This document shows positions 1-6,538 of a stretch of 7,991 nt of DNA, piece by piece. The notes under the pieces were generated by a model, which did not search any database, was not told the DNA's origin, and was given only the letters and a program-made list of their open reading frames with translations. Position 1 is the stretch's first letter; every line of letters begins with the position of its first letter. The translations under genes were made by a program, and so were the position numbers. The stretch lies in the NCBI GenBank assembly GCA_012744295.1, contig JAAYIB010000139.1, positions 1 to 7,991 on the forward strand. The letters run 5' to 3'. Source of the stretch: Acholeplasmataceae bacterium (GTDB lineage Bacteria > Bacillota > Negativicutes > Acidaminococcales > Acidaminococcaceae).

Positions 1-473
1 AGCATCAGCTGTATGCCAATTTGCATGCCGTTTTCCCTGAGCACGGCAACAGCATTATAAACATCTTCTGCCAAGTGGCCTCTTCCGGCTTGCTGCAGGA
101 CCTTGTCATCAAGAGACTGTACGCCTAATTCTACAAGGGTGACATGATGTTTTTGCAACAAGGCCAGTCTTTCCTCATCTACATAATCAGGACGTGTTGA
201 AACCCTGACACTGCCGATGTCCCCTCTTCTTATATAGTAATCTGACAACATTAGCAGTTCTTCCTGCATACCGGAACTCAGAGCCGTGAAAGACCCGCCA
301 AAGAATGCCAGCTGGTTTTCAACGGAAGGCTTCAGCCACTGTATATATTTCTCAATTTGTTTCTGTGCATTTTCTATTGATGTTTCGCTTTCACCACTGA
401 TTGTTTTCTGATTGCAAAAAACACACTGATGCGGACACCCTGCCTGAGGAATAAATACTGGTATGACCTTCAA
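1..473 (-). CDS. Radical SAM protein, Elp3-like family, N-terminal part (3' end outside window)
   Basis: This gene is not closed in the window; I translated it from the sequence. About 157 residues are visible, beginning MKVIPVFIPQAGCPHQCVFC. The CxxxCxxC triad at C13, C17 and C20 is the radical SAM [4Fe-4S] signature, so the protein should cleave S-adenosylmethionine reductively. FFGGSF (57-62) is the usual second motif, and VELGVQSLDD further on matches the Elp3/coproporphyrinogen-oxidase-like radical SAM group. From memory, a protein of this kind often lies next to rnc (before smc) in anaerobic Bacillota; its substrate is not known to me. The start is TTG at 471-473: GGGGGGAG lies 6 bases upstream and residues right after it are family-conserved, with no ATG nearby. 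It follows the terminator after rnc, leaving only about 25 bases between terminator and start. No frameshift is seen. The family call is firm; the function is not. Confidence 0.88.
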   Translation of the reverse strand, partial: MKVIPVFIPQAGCPHQCVFCNQKTISGESETSIENAQKQIEKYIQWLKPSVENQLAFFGGSFTALSSGMQEELLMLSDYYIRRGDIGSVRVSTRPDYVDEERLALLQKHHVTLVELGVQSLDDKVLQQAGRGHLAEDVYNAVAVLRENGMQIGIQLM

Positions 474-479
474 AATACA

Positions 480-487
480 CTCCCCCC
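480..487 (-). promoter_or_regulatory. Ribosome binding site of the radical SAM gene
   Basis: On the minus strand GGGGGGAG stands 6 bases before the TTG at 471-473. It decides the start, because no ATG or GTG is available near the conserved N-terminus. Confidence 0.6.
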
Positions 488-498
488 TTTTACATAGG

Positions 499-530
499 AA
501 AAAAGGCAGCTGGCTGGCCAACTGCCTTTT
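499..530 (-). terminator. Intrinsic terminator after rnc
   Basis: On the minus strand AAAAGGCAGTTGG pairs with CCAGCTGCCTTTT around a CCAG tetraloop. This gives a 13-bp stem with a single U-G wobble. Six U residues end the structure, four of them in the stem. It begins 4 bases after the rnc stop codon and has the A-rich 5' side and U-rich 3' side expected of a rho-independent terminator for minus-strand transcription. It should end, or strongly reduce, transcription of the fab-rnc operon before the radical SAM gene. Confidence 0.8.
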
Positions 531-534
531 GCAT

Positions 535-1248
535 TTATAATTGTTCTCCTAATTTCATAAGAGCTTCCCTGGCCGCGTTCTGTTCGGCCTCCTTCTTGGA
601 CTTTCCGCTGCCTTCCCCCGTAATAACGCCGTTGATCACAACTGCGGTGTCAAACACTTTATCATGATCCGGCCCCTTGGCTCCAAGCAATTGATAGATT
701 ATTTCAACCACGCCTTCTTTTTGCACCATTTCCTGCAAGCGGGTCTTAAAATCCCTGCACAAACCGTGTTTTGCGGTCATCTCGAGTTCTTCCCTCATCA
801 TGTCCAATAAGTACTTTTCTGCTTTTTCCAATCCTTGATCCAGATAGTAAGCTCCAACAACCGATTCGAAGGCATCAGCTAAAATTGAGTTTCGTTCACG
901 TCCGCCGGAAAGAAGCTCACCCCTGCCCAGAAGAATGTAGTCGCCCAAACCTATTTGCTTGGCGTATTTGGACAGCGTAGTTTCACAAACAAGATACGCA
1001 CGAAGCTTTGTCAATTCGCCCTCATCCATTCGGGGGAATCTTTTGTACATGTAGGTGCTTACAACAAGACCAAGCACCGAATCCCCCAAAAACTCAATTC
1101 TTTCACTGTGGTTAGGCTTGGGAAACTGCTTAGACTCATGTGCATAAGAAGTATGGGTTAGAGCTGTATTCAGCAGGTACAAATCGTTCATTTCTATCTT
1201 TAGCGACCTGCATAACTCCTGCAGCTCTTCTTTTCGCTCTTTGTTCAT
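535..1248 (-). CDS. rnc: Ribonuclease III
   Basis: RNase III, a cytoplasmic Mg-dependent endonuclease that cuts double-stranded RNA and processes rRNA precursors and some mRNAs. The protein has 237 residues, normal for the family. The nuclease domain occupies about 5-155. Its signature ERIEFLGDSVL (49-59) carries E52 and D56, and ADAFESVVGA (124-133) supplies D125 and E128, so the acidic catalytic set is complete. A double-stranded-RNA-binding domain follows at about 165-235, ending in the typical GEGSGKSKKEAEQNAA. The ATG is the first possible start because an in-frame TAG lies two codons upstream; the ribosome site is modest (GAGTGA 6 bases before ATG, with GAGG abutting it). It lies 21 bases after fabF and is the last gene before a terminator, so it is probably co-transcribed with the fab genes. 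RNase III often regulates its own mRNA, but no clear hairpin appears in the short fabF-rnc gap. Confidence 0.97.
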   Translation of the reverse strand: MNKERKEELQELCRSLKIEMNDLYLLNTALTHTSYAHESKQFPKPNHSERIEFLGDSVLGLVVSTYMYKRFPRMDEGELTKLRAYLVCETTLSKYAKQIGLGDYILLGRGELLSGGRERNSILADAFESVVGAYYLDQGLEKAEKYLLDMMREELEMTAKHGLCRDFKTRLQEMVQKEGVVEIIYQLLGAKGPDHDKVFDTAVVINGVITGEGSGKSKKEAEQNAAREALMKLGEQL

Positions 1249-1269
1249 CCTCTATCACTCAAATCCAAT

Positions 1270-2517
1270 TTATTCTTCGTACCTTTTCAGTAAGATCGTA
1301 GCATTGTGCCCGCCAAAACCAAAGCTGTTCGACAAAGCTGCCTTAACCTCGGCCTTGCGCGCGACATTGGGGACATAGTCAAGATCAAGCTCTTCATCTA
1401 TATCAGGATCTTCGTAGTTGATAGTCGGCGGTATAATTCCCTGCTCAATCGTCAAAGCGGTTGCAATTGCCTCAACGCCGCCGGCAGCGCCCAACAAGTG
1501 TCCTATCATTGACTTATTGGAGCTGATGGCAAGCTTGTAAGCATGAGCACCAAAAACTTTTTTTGCGGCAATTGTTTCATTTAAATCGTTTCTATGGGTT
1601 GATGTTCCATGCGCGTTGATGTAGCCTACTTCTTCAGGTTTGATTTCCGCGTCATCAATTGCAGCCTTCATACAAGCGGCGGGCATTTCTCCGCTGGGGT
1701 CCGGAGCTGTAATGTGATAAGCGTCCGAGGTCATGCCATAACCGCATATTTCAGCGTAAATGTGAGCACCGCGAGATTTGGCATGTTCAAGCTCCTCGAG
1801 CAGGACAACGCCGGCTCCTTCGCCCATGACAAAGCCATCACGCTTCTTGTCAAATGGACAAGAGGCTTTTTCCGGATTCTCGTTATTGCCGGCAAGAGCC
1901 TTCATATTTGAGAAGCCTCCTACCGCCACCGGAGAAATTGCAGCCTCGGAACCGCCTGCAATCATCAGATCCGCGTCTCCATACTGAATTGTGCGGAACG
2001 CGTCGCCGATGCAGTTGGTGCCGGTAGCGCAAGCGGTCACAATCGCCGTGTTGGGACCTTTGAACCCGAGAGCAATCGATATTTGGCCCGCCGGCATATT
2101 GGGAATTTCCATAGGAATGAAGAAAGGACTGATTTTGCTTGGTCCTTTTTCAACATATTTCGTAGTTTGCTCGACAAAAGTATCAATTCCGCCGATACCG
2201 CTTCCTACGCACACTCCTGCTCTCACCTGATTAATACTACCAAGGTCGAGCTTGGCGTCTTCAATCGCCAGTTTAGCCGCGGCAACCGCAAAATGGGTAA
2301 CGCGGTCCATTCTTTTGCCTTCTTTTTTGTCGACGTAAAGCGTATAGTCAAAATCTTTAACCTCTGCCGCAATTTTAACATCAAAATCTGTGGTATCGAA
2401 CCTTGTGATCAAACCTACACCTGATTTTCCTGCCGTCAGGTTTTTCCAAAATTCTTCCTTGCCTGTTCCTATCGGAGAGACCGGACCAAGACCTGTAATT
2501 ACTACTCTTCTCTTCAA
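1270..2517 (-). CDS. fabF: Beta-ketoacyl-ACP synthase II
   Basis: FabF condenses malonyl-ACP with acyl-ACP, releasing CO2, in each elongation round of type II fatty acid synthesis. It has 415 residues, the normal length, with a two-half thiolase fold. The active-site triad is complete: C163 in TACATGTNCIG, H303 in NAHGTSTH and H340 in SNKSMIGHLLGAAG, with conserved K335. The glycine-rich SNSFGFGGHNA lies at 396-406. The start is TTG at 2515-2517: it gives the canonical opening KRRVVITGLG, an in-frame TGA sits two codons upstream, and GAGGTGA lies 6 bases before it. Small deviations are N168-C169 after the nucleophile loop and HRND after the first histidine motif, where I would expect residues such as H-A or PLND; they do not touch catalytic positions. 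The gene follows the flavoprotein by 17 bases. KAS I (FabB) is less likely because of operon position and overall FabF-like length and motifs. Confidence 0.96.
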   Translation of the reverse strand: MKRRVVITGLGPVSPIGTGKEEFWKNLTAGKSGVGLITRFDTTDFDVKIAAEVKDFDYTLYVDKKEGKRMDRVTHFAVAAAKLAIEDAKLDLGSINQVRAGVCVGSGIGGIDTFVEQTTKYVEKGPSKISPFFIPMEIPNMPAGQISIALGFKGPNTAIVTACATGTNCIGDAFRTIQYGDADLMIAGGSEAAISPVAVGGFSNMKALAGNNENPEKASCPFDKKRDGFVMGEGAGVVLLEELEHAKSRGAHIYAEICGYGMTSDAYHITAPDPSGEMPAACMKAAIDDAEIKPEEVGYINAHGTSTHRNDLNETIAAKKVFGAHAYKLAISSNKSMIGHLLGAAGGVEAIATALTIEQGIIPPTINYEDPDIDEELDLDYVPNVARKAEVKAALSNSFGFGGHNATILLKRYEE

Positions 2518-2523
2518 ATCAAA

Positions 2524-2530
2524 TCACCTC
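2524..2530 (-). promoter_or_regulatory. Ribosome binding site fixing the fabF TTG start
   Basis: GAGGTGA on the minus strand ends 6 bases before TTG (2517-2515). An in-frame TGA overlaps this site, so no longer fabF protein is possible, and the site supports TTG over any internal ATG. Confidence 0.75.
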
Positions 2531-2534
2531 AATA

Positions 2535-3488
2535 TCATATTTTAGCTATGTCTTCTTTGATTCTTCTGAATATTTCCTTCACCGGCAGTATTTCCTTTAT
2601 TTTCCACATATTTGCACCGGTAAAGACAAGACCTGTTTCCACATCACCTTGCTGAGCTCTGGTTAAGGCTTTGATAATGCAGAAGGAACGGGAACAATGT
2701 TTAAGACAGGAATCACATTCTGTCGGTCTTGGCTGTTCTTGCTGAAGAATCAGCTGGGCGAAAGGGTTCAAAATAGCGCGGCCTTTGTAACCTACCGGGC
2801 TGTCAATTTGTACAACGTCATCCTTTGTCATCTTCAGATAAAACTGTTTCAGGTCATCGGCTCCGTTAGACTCTTCGCTGGCAGCAAAACGGCTGCCCAT
2901 CTGCACGCCGCTGGCGCCAAGCTGCAAAAGCTCCGCAACATCCTTTCCGTCAACAGCGCCGCCGGCTGCGATGACCGGTATCTTGACTGCCCGGACAATC
3001 TCGGGCAGGATTTCCTTGATAGAGCTTTGTGTTCCCAGATGGCCGCCGGCTTCCGTTCCTTCGGCAATGACGGCAGAAGCTCCCAGTTGTTCGGCAATTT
3101 TGGCAAGCTTAACCGAGGAAACGATGGGGACTATGGCTACGCCATGGTCGCGCCCAACCGCAAACATATCTCTTGAAAAACCGGCGCCGGCTACAATTAA
3201 GTCAACTTTCTCTTCTGCCGCCGTAGTAATCAGGCCTAAGAATTCGCGAGCGGCAACCATGGCATTTATGCCGATAATTCCTTTGCCCCCCGTTAATTTT
3301 CTTGCTACCCTGATTTCCTTGCGCAGCTCATCGAACGTCATGCCCGAGGCAGCAATCAAGCCTATGCCGCCCTCGCAGGCAACGGCAGCGGCAAGCCTGG
3401 CAGTAGAAAGCCTTATTGCCATTCCACCTTGTATGATCGGCACTTCGGCAACCAAGTCACCGATTTTCAGCACTGGTAATTTCAACAA
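2535..3488 (-). CDS. NPD-family FMN oxidoreductase, FabK/FabX type, with C-terminal Cys cluster
   Basis: A 317-residue TIM-barrel flavoprotein of the nitronate monooxygenase/FabK superfamily. Visible family motifs are PIIQGGM (17-23), VAGAGF (99-104), AEGTEAGGHLG (142-152) with H150 at the usual catalytic histidine, IAAGGAVDG (173-181) and GVQMGSRF (194-201) for FMN phosphate binding. Then come SPVGYKGRAI (230-239) and a cluster C258-x2-C261-x3-C265-x4-C270, followed by ETGLVFTGAN (284-293). Lying between acpP and fabF, it should act on acyl-ACP. FabK is the flavin enoyl-ACP reductase, but canonical FabK lacks this cluster. As I recall, the Helicobacter FabX dehydrogenase/isomerase, which carries FMN and [4Fe-4S], shows the same SPVGY..RAI, Cys-cluster and FTGAN order. 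The start is TTG: an in-frame TGA lies six codons upstream and the first Met is residue 23. A second TTG at 3483-3485 is spaced slightly better from GGGGGA. Family is certain; enoyl reductase versus FabX-like role is open. Confidence 0.9.
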   Translation of the reverse strand: MLKLPVLKIGDLVAEVPIIQGGMAIRLSTARLAAAVACEGGIGLIAASGMTFDELRKEIRVARKLTGGKGIIGINAMVAAREFLGLITTAAEEKVDLIVAGAGFSRDMFAVGRDHGVAIVPIVSSVKLAKIAEQLGASAVIAEGTEAGGHLGTQSSIKEILPEIVRAVKIPVIAAGGAVDGKDVAELLQLGASGVQMGSRFAASEESNGADDLKQFYLKMTKDDVVQIDSPVGYKGRAILNPFAQLILQQEQPRPTECDSCLKHCSRSFCIIKALTRAQQGDVETGLVFTGANMWKIKEILPVKEIFRRIKEDIAKI

Positions 3489-3491
3489 ATA

Positions 3492-3497
3492 TCCCCC
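3492..3497 (-). promoter_or_regulatory. Ribosome binding site of the FabK/FabX-type gene
   Basis: GGGGGA on the minus strand stands 3 bases before the first TTG (3488-3486) and 6 before the second (3485-3483). Because no in-frame ATG or GTG lies between the upstream TGA and these codons, it supports a TTG start, possibly the second one. Confidence 0.5.
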
Positions 3498-3511
3498 ATT
3501 TCAGGATAACT

Positions 3512-3549
3512 TTTTTAAGGAAATCCCGCTAGCGGGATTTCCTTAAAAA
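3512..3549. repeat. Perfect 38-bp palindrome between acpP and the flavoprotein gene
   Basis: The 19-base arm TTTTTAAGGAAATCCCGCT is followed directly by its exact reverse complement, centred between 3530 and 3531. As RNA it folds into a long uninterrupted stem with a CUAG tetraloop. Polarity is the reverse of an intrinsic terminator: on either strand the stem starts in U and ends in A, so no U-tract follows. It starts 11 bases after the acpP stop. Likely roles are protection of the acpP mRNA 3' end, an RNase III processing site, or a protein-binding palindrome; none can be chosen from sequence alone. Confidence 0.85.
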
Positions 3550-3560
3550 GCCTTAAACTC

Positions 3561-3791
3561 TTATTTCTCTTTGTCCAACAATTCAACCGCGTCTTTGACT
3601 GTGCGGATTTTTTCCGCCACTTCGTCAGGAATTTCAACGTTGAATTCTTCTTCAAAAGCCATGATTAATTCAACAATGTCCAATGAATCAGCACCCAAAT
3701 CATCAATAAAGGTTGATTCCATCTTAACTTCGTCGGCATCAACGCTCAATTGCTCAACAGTAATATCTCTTACTTTTTCGAAAGTAGTCAT
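3561..3791 (-). CDS. acpP: Acyl carrier protein
   Basis: A small acidic carrier of 76 residues, the standard length. The phosphopantetheine attachment motif GADSLDIVEL places the modified serine at S36, at the start of helix II, with acidic recognition residues D30, D31, D35, D38 and E41 around it. After AcpS adds 4'-phosphopantetheine, it holds growing acyl chains as thioesters for FabD, FabH, FabF, FabG and PlsX, all encoded in the same operon. ATG is preceded by a near-ideal AAGGAGGTGA. The gene has 38 bases before it (after fabG) and a palindrome-bearing gap of 72 bases after it, the two widest fab-gene gaps here, which suits a protein needed in excess over the enzymes. Nothing is missing or unusual in the protein. 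Confidence 0.98.
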   Translation of the reverse strand: MTTFEKVRDITVEQLSVDADEVKMESTFIDDLGADSLDIVELIMAFEEEFNVEIPDEVAEKIRTVKDAVELLDKEK

Positions 3792-3796
3792 TCAAT

Positions 3797-3806
3797 TCAC
3801 CTCCTT
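3797..3806 (-). promoter_or_regulatory. Strong ribosome binding site of acpP
   Basis: AAGGAGGTGA on the minus strand, about 8 bases (from the AGGAGG core) before ATG, matches the full anti-Shine-Dalgarno sequence. It is the longest match of any gene in the window, consistent with high ACP output. Confidence 0.8.
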
Positions 3807-3829
3807 CCAAAGGCAAGCTCTTATGCGAA

Positions 3830-4573
3830 TTACATTACCATACCACCGTCGACGTGCAACGTCTGACCGGTTATATAAGCAGCATCATCAGAAACCAGGA
3901 ATAATACTGCATTGGCAACATCTTCAGGCAGGCCGGCTCTTTTCAGCGGAATACCGGAAGTCATTTCCTCGAGTACCTTTTCAGGCAGGATTTTCGTCAT
4001 GTCAGTCGCAATAAGTCCGGGAGCGACAGCATTTACCGTTATGCCTCGGGAGGCAGCTTCTTTAGCCACAGACTTGGTAAAGCCGATGCAGCCGGCTTTT
4101 GCCGCAGCATAATTGGCTTGCCCTGCATTGCCCATGACACCTACTACCGAAGCAATGTTAACTATTTTACCGGATCTTTGCTTCATCATGTATTTCAAGA
4201 CAGCTTTGGTACAGTTAAACACACCCTTAAGGTTAGTGTCGAGTACCGCATCCCAGTCCTCTTCCTTCATTCTCATCAAAAGACCGTCGCGCGTTATCCC
4301 CGCGTTGTTAATCAGGATGTCGCAGCGCCCAAACTCCGCAATCACGGAGTCAACCATTTCAGCAGCCGCTTTCGTGCTGGAAACGTCTCCCTGCACCAAC
4401 ACTGCTTTTCGTCCCAGCTTTCTGATTTCAGCAGCCACCTCTTCAGCAGCTGCGGCATTTCCGGCAAAGTTAACAGCAACATCCGCTCCTGCTTCTGCCA
4501 GTTTAATCGCAATAGCGCGCCCTATGCCTCGGGAAGCGCCGGTTACAAATGCTACCTTGCCTTCTATCTGCAT
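3830..4573 (-). CDS. fabG: 3-oxoacyl-ACP reductase
   Basis: FabG reduces 3-ketoacyl-ACP to 3-hydroxyacyl-ACP with NADPH, in the cytosol and usually as a tetramer. The 247-residue protein is a classical short-chain dehydrogenase: cofactor loop TGASRGIG (11-18), NNAG (89-92), and the catalytic set N114, S142, Y155 and K159 (YAAAK at 155-159). The ending ITGQTLHVDGGMVM is typical of FabG. A reading frame extends 20 codons further upstream to 4633, but those codons overlap the end of fabD and encode nothing family-like. The chosen ATG gives the standard MQIEGKVAFVTG opening and has AAGGAGG 9 bases before it. Stop of fabD and start of fabG are one base apart (TAA-a-ATG), implying coupled translation. 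Operon position supports FabG over other SDR reductases. Confidence 0.97.
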   Translation of the reverse strand: MQIEGKVAFVTGASRGIGRAIAIKLAEAGADVAVNFAGNAAAAEEVAAEIRKLGRKAVLVQGDVSSTKAAAEMVDSVIAEFGRCDILINNAGITRDGLLMRMKEEDWDAVLDTNLKGVFNCTKAVLKYMMKQRSGKIVNIASVVGVMGNAGQANYAAAKAGCIGFTKSVAKEAASRGITVNAVAPGLIATDMTKILPEKVLEEMTSGIPLKRAGLPEDVANAVLFLVSDDAAYITGQTLHVDGGMVM

Positions 4574-4574
4574 T

Positions 4575-5525
4575 TTAACGAACCTCCTTAAAATAAGCAA
4601 GAGTTTTTTCCAGGCTTGAGTTGTCCTCAACATTTAATGCCGCCGCATCCTTGGCTATTTTCTTATTAAAGCCAGTCAAGACTTTACCCGGGCCAACCTC
4701 GATAAAGCATTCTACGCCTTTGTCTATCATATAGCGGATAGAACTATCCCACAACACGGGACTTGCAGCTTGACGCACGAGCAGCTCTTCAATTTCGTCG
4801 GCAACTGTAACCTGCTCGGCAGTAACATTTGCCACTACCGGAAGCTTTGCGTCTTTAAAGCTTATCGTTTTGAACTCTTCAGCCAACCTTAGAGACGCCG
4901 GCTGCATCAGGCTGCTGTGGAAAGGAGCGCTCACCGGAAGCAATACTGCTCTTTTAGCTCCGGCCAACTTTAATGCTTCGACGGCCCTGTCAACACCTTC
5001 AGCCGCACCTGCAATTACCACCTGGCCGGGGCAGTTGAAATTTACCGCTTGCACGGCTCTGCCGGTTTCAAGCTCTATTTTTTTGCAAATCGAAACTATC
5101 AAAGACGAGTCATCCATACCCATTACAGCCGCCATACTTCCCTGACCGACAGGCACTGCTTCCTGCATGAACTGACCGCGTTTACGCACAATTCTGACCG
5201 CGTCCTTGAAGCTCAATGCTCCTGCAATCACAAGGGCTGAATATTCTCCAAGGCTGTGACCGGCGGCGATTTCCGGGACAACTCCGTGTTCCCTTAAAAC
5301 TTCGGCTGCTGCAATGCTAGCGGTAAGAATTGCAGGCTGCGTGTTAAATGTCAGACGCAGCTGATCCTCAGGTCCTTTGAAACACATTTCAGTAATAGAA
5401 AATCCGAGCGCTTCGTCTGCAGAGCGAAAAACGTTTCTTACAGACTCGTAATCATCATAGAATTCCTTCATCATTCCAACGGACTGTGACCCTTGTCCCG
5501 GGAACAGAAATGCTGTCTTTCCCAT
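4575..5525 (-). CDS. fabD: Malonyl-CoA:ACP transacylase
   Basis: FabD moves malonyl from malonyl-CoA to the pantetheine arm of ACP, supplying the extender for FabH and FabF. The 316-residue length is normal. Family marks are FPGQGSQ (8-14, oxyanion-hole Q11), the nucleophile S91 in GHSLGEYSAL, R116 in RKRGQFM for the malonyl carboxylate, and H203 in SAPFHS as the catalytic base. GPGKVLTGFNKKI near the C-terminus is also conserved. ATG is the start, with AAGGAGGG 6 bases upstream and the expected MGKTAFLFPGQG opening. It follows fabH by 16 bases and ends one base before fabG. Because malonyl-CoA is both its substrate and the FapR effector, its presence in a FapR-led operon makes regulatory sense. 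No defects seen. Confidence 0.97.
   Translation of the reverse strand: MGKTAFLFPGQGSQSVGMMKEFYDDYESVRNVFRSADEALGFSITEMCFKGPEDQLRLTFNTQPAILTASIAAAEVLREHGVVPEIAAGHSLGEYSALVIAGALSFKDAVRIVRKRGQFMQEAVPVGQGSMAAVMGMDDSSLIVSICKKIELETGRAVQAVNFNCPGQVVIAGAAEGVDRAVEALKLAGAKRAVLLPVSAPFHSSLMQPASLRLAEEFKTISFKDAKLPVVANVTAEQVTVADEIEELLVRQAASPVLWDSSIRYMIDKGVECFIEVGPGKVLTGFNKKIAKDAAALNVEDNSSLEKTLAYFKEVR
4583..4589 (-). promoter_or_regulatory. Ribosome binding site deciding the fabG start
   Basis: AAGGAGG on the minus strand lies inside the last codons of fabD and 9 bases before ATG at 4573-4571. It supports this start against the in-frame start at 4633. Confidence 0.8.
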
Positions 5526-5541
5526 ATTAAACCCTCCTTAT

Positions 5542-6537
5542 CTACTTACTCCACCATTTCATCGCCACTGCAGCCCAGGTCAAACCTGCACCGAAGCCGA
5601 CAAGGACTATTTTGCCATCTTTTTTTACGAGGCCTTGCTGCCTTGCCTCGCATAAGGCAATAGGCACCGAGGCGGCAGAAGTGTTGCCGTATCTGTCAAC
5701 ATTCACAAAAACTTTTTCTTCCGGTACGTGCAGCCTCTTGGCAGATGCTGAAATAATTCTCGTGTTGGCCTGATGAGGAATTATCAGGTCAACTTCCTCG
5801 ATTGATATACCTGCCTTATCCATAACCTTTTTGGAGGCAGAAGCCATTATTTTCACGGCAAACTTGAAAACTTCGCTGCCATCCATGAAAATATAATGTT
5901 CGTTGTTATCAACAGTTTCGTGTGAAGCCGGTTTGCGCGAACCGCCTGCTGGCATCTGCAGGAATTTTCCGCCGGAACCGTCTGCACCCATTTCGACGCT
6001 TAAGATTCCATAGCCTTCAGGCACCTCGCCGACAACGGCTGCGCCCGCTCCGTCACCAAACAGGACACAAGTATTACGGTCTTTCCAGTTCATGATTCTT
6101 GAAAGAGTTTCAGCGCCCACAATCAGAATATGTTTGTAAAGGCCGCTGGTTATCATTGAATTGGCAACTGACAACGAGTAAACAAAGCCTGAACAACCAG
6201 CAGACAAATCAAATGCAGCGGCAGCCTTTGCTCCCAAAAGATCCTGTAAAACACAGGCTGTAGAAGGAAACTTTGTGTCCGGTGTCTCCGTGGCAACAAT
6301 GATACAGTCTAACTGTTCGGCCTCTATGCCTGCGTCTTCCAAAGCCTTGCGAGCGGCAATCAACGCTTGGCCCGAAGTGGCCTGTTCCGGTGCCGCGATG
6401 TGTCTTTCCTTGATCCCGGTCCTTTCCACAATCCAATCGTGGCTGGTTTCGACCATTTTTTCAAGATCGTAATTAGTTAACACTTTTTCGGGAACATAAA
6501 AACCCATGCCTAATATTCCTGCATATTTCATTTGCAT
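5542..6537 (-). CDS. fabH: Beta-ketoacyl-ACP synthase III
   Basis: FabH starts fatty acid synthesis by condensing an acyl-CoA primer (acetyl or branched) with malonyl-ACP. From the chosen start it has 331 residues, normal for the family. The triad is intact: C115 in LSAGCSGF, H255 in IPHQAN and N285 in DRYGNTSAASVP. The closing GFGAGLTWAA loop is typical. An ATG three codons earlier (6544-6546) is in frame, overlapping the end of plsX by 8 bases, but AAGGGA (6547-6552) directly abuts it, too close to serve. That site stands 9 bases before the ATG at 6535-6537, which I therefore prefer; it gives TGA-t-ATG with plsX. A third ATG at 6529-6531 is also possible. Whether it prefers branched primers cannot be told by eye. 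It precedes fabD by 16 bases. Confidence 0.95.
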   Translation of the reverse strand: MQMKYAGILGMGFYVPEKVLTNYDLEKMVETSHDWIVERTGIKERHIAAPEQATSGQALIAARKALEDAGIEAEQLDCIIVATETPDTKFPSTACVLQDLLGAKAAAAFDLSAGCSGFVYSLSVANSMITSGLYKHILIVGAETLSRIMNWKDRNTCVLFGDGAGAAVVGEVPEGYGILSVEMGADGSGGKFLQMPAGGSRKPASHETVDNNEHYIFMDGSEVFKFAVKIMASASKKVMDKAGISIEEVDLIIPHQANTRIISASAKRLHVPEEKVFVNVDRYGNTSAASVPIALCEARQQGLVKKDGKIVLVGFGAGLTWAAVAMKWWSK

Positions 6538-6538
6538 A

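Noticed and set aside
540..585. TATAAA with a TTATGA about 15 bases upstream on the minus strand, as a promoter for the radical SAM gene
   Set aside because: Spacing is short and the -35 match weak, it lies within the rnc 3' end, and AT-rich text makes such matches common.
3482..3499. Five-codon minus-strand frame ATG to TGA overlapping the flavoprotein TTG start, possible leader peptide
   Set aside because: It has no ribosome site of its own and encodes only MGDIC; the overlap is most likely chance.
2971..3546. Long plus-strand open frame of 191 codons, ending in the palindrome
   Set aside because: It lies almost wholly antisense to the flavoprotein gene, its serine/proline/alanine-rich translation shows no family motif, and the minus-strand frame has clear conserved motifs.
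3512..3549. Palindrome as a rho-independent terminator after acpP
   Set aside because: The stem is followed by A, not T, on both strands, and the next genes show no promoter of their own, so termination here would silence them.
4113..4619. Plus-strand open frames of about 160 codons over fabG
   Set aside because: They are antisense shadows of fabG with low-complexity translations and no recognisable motif.
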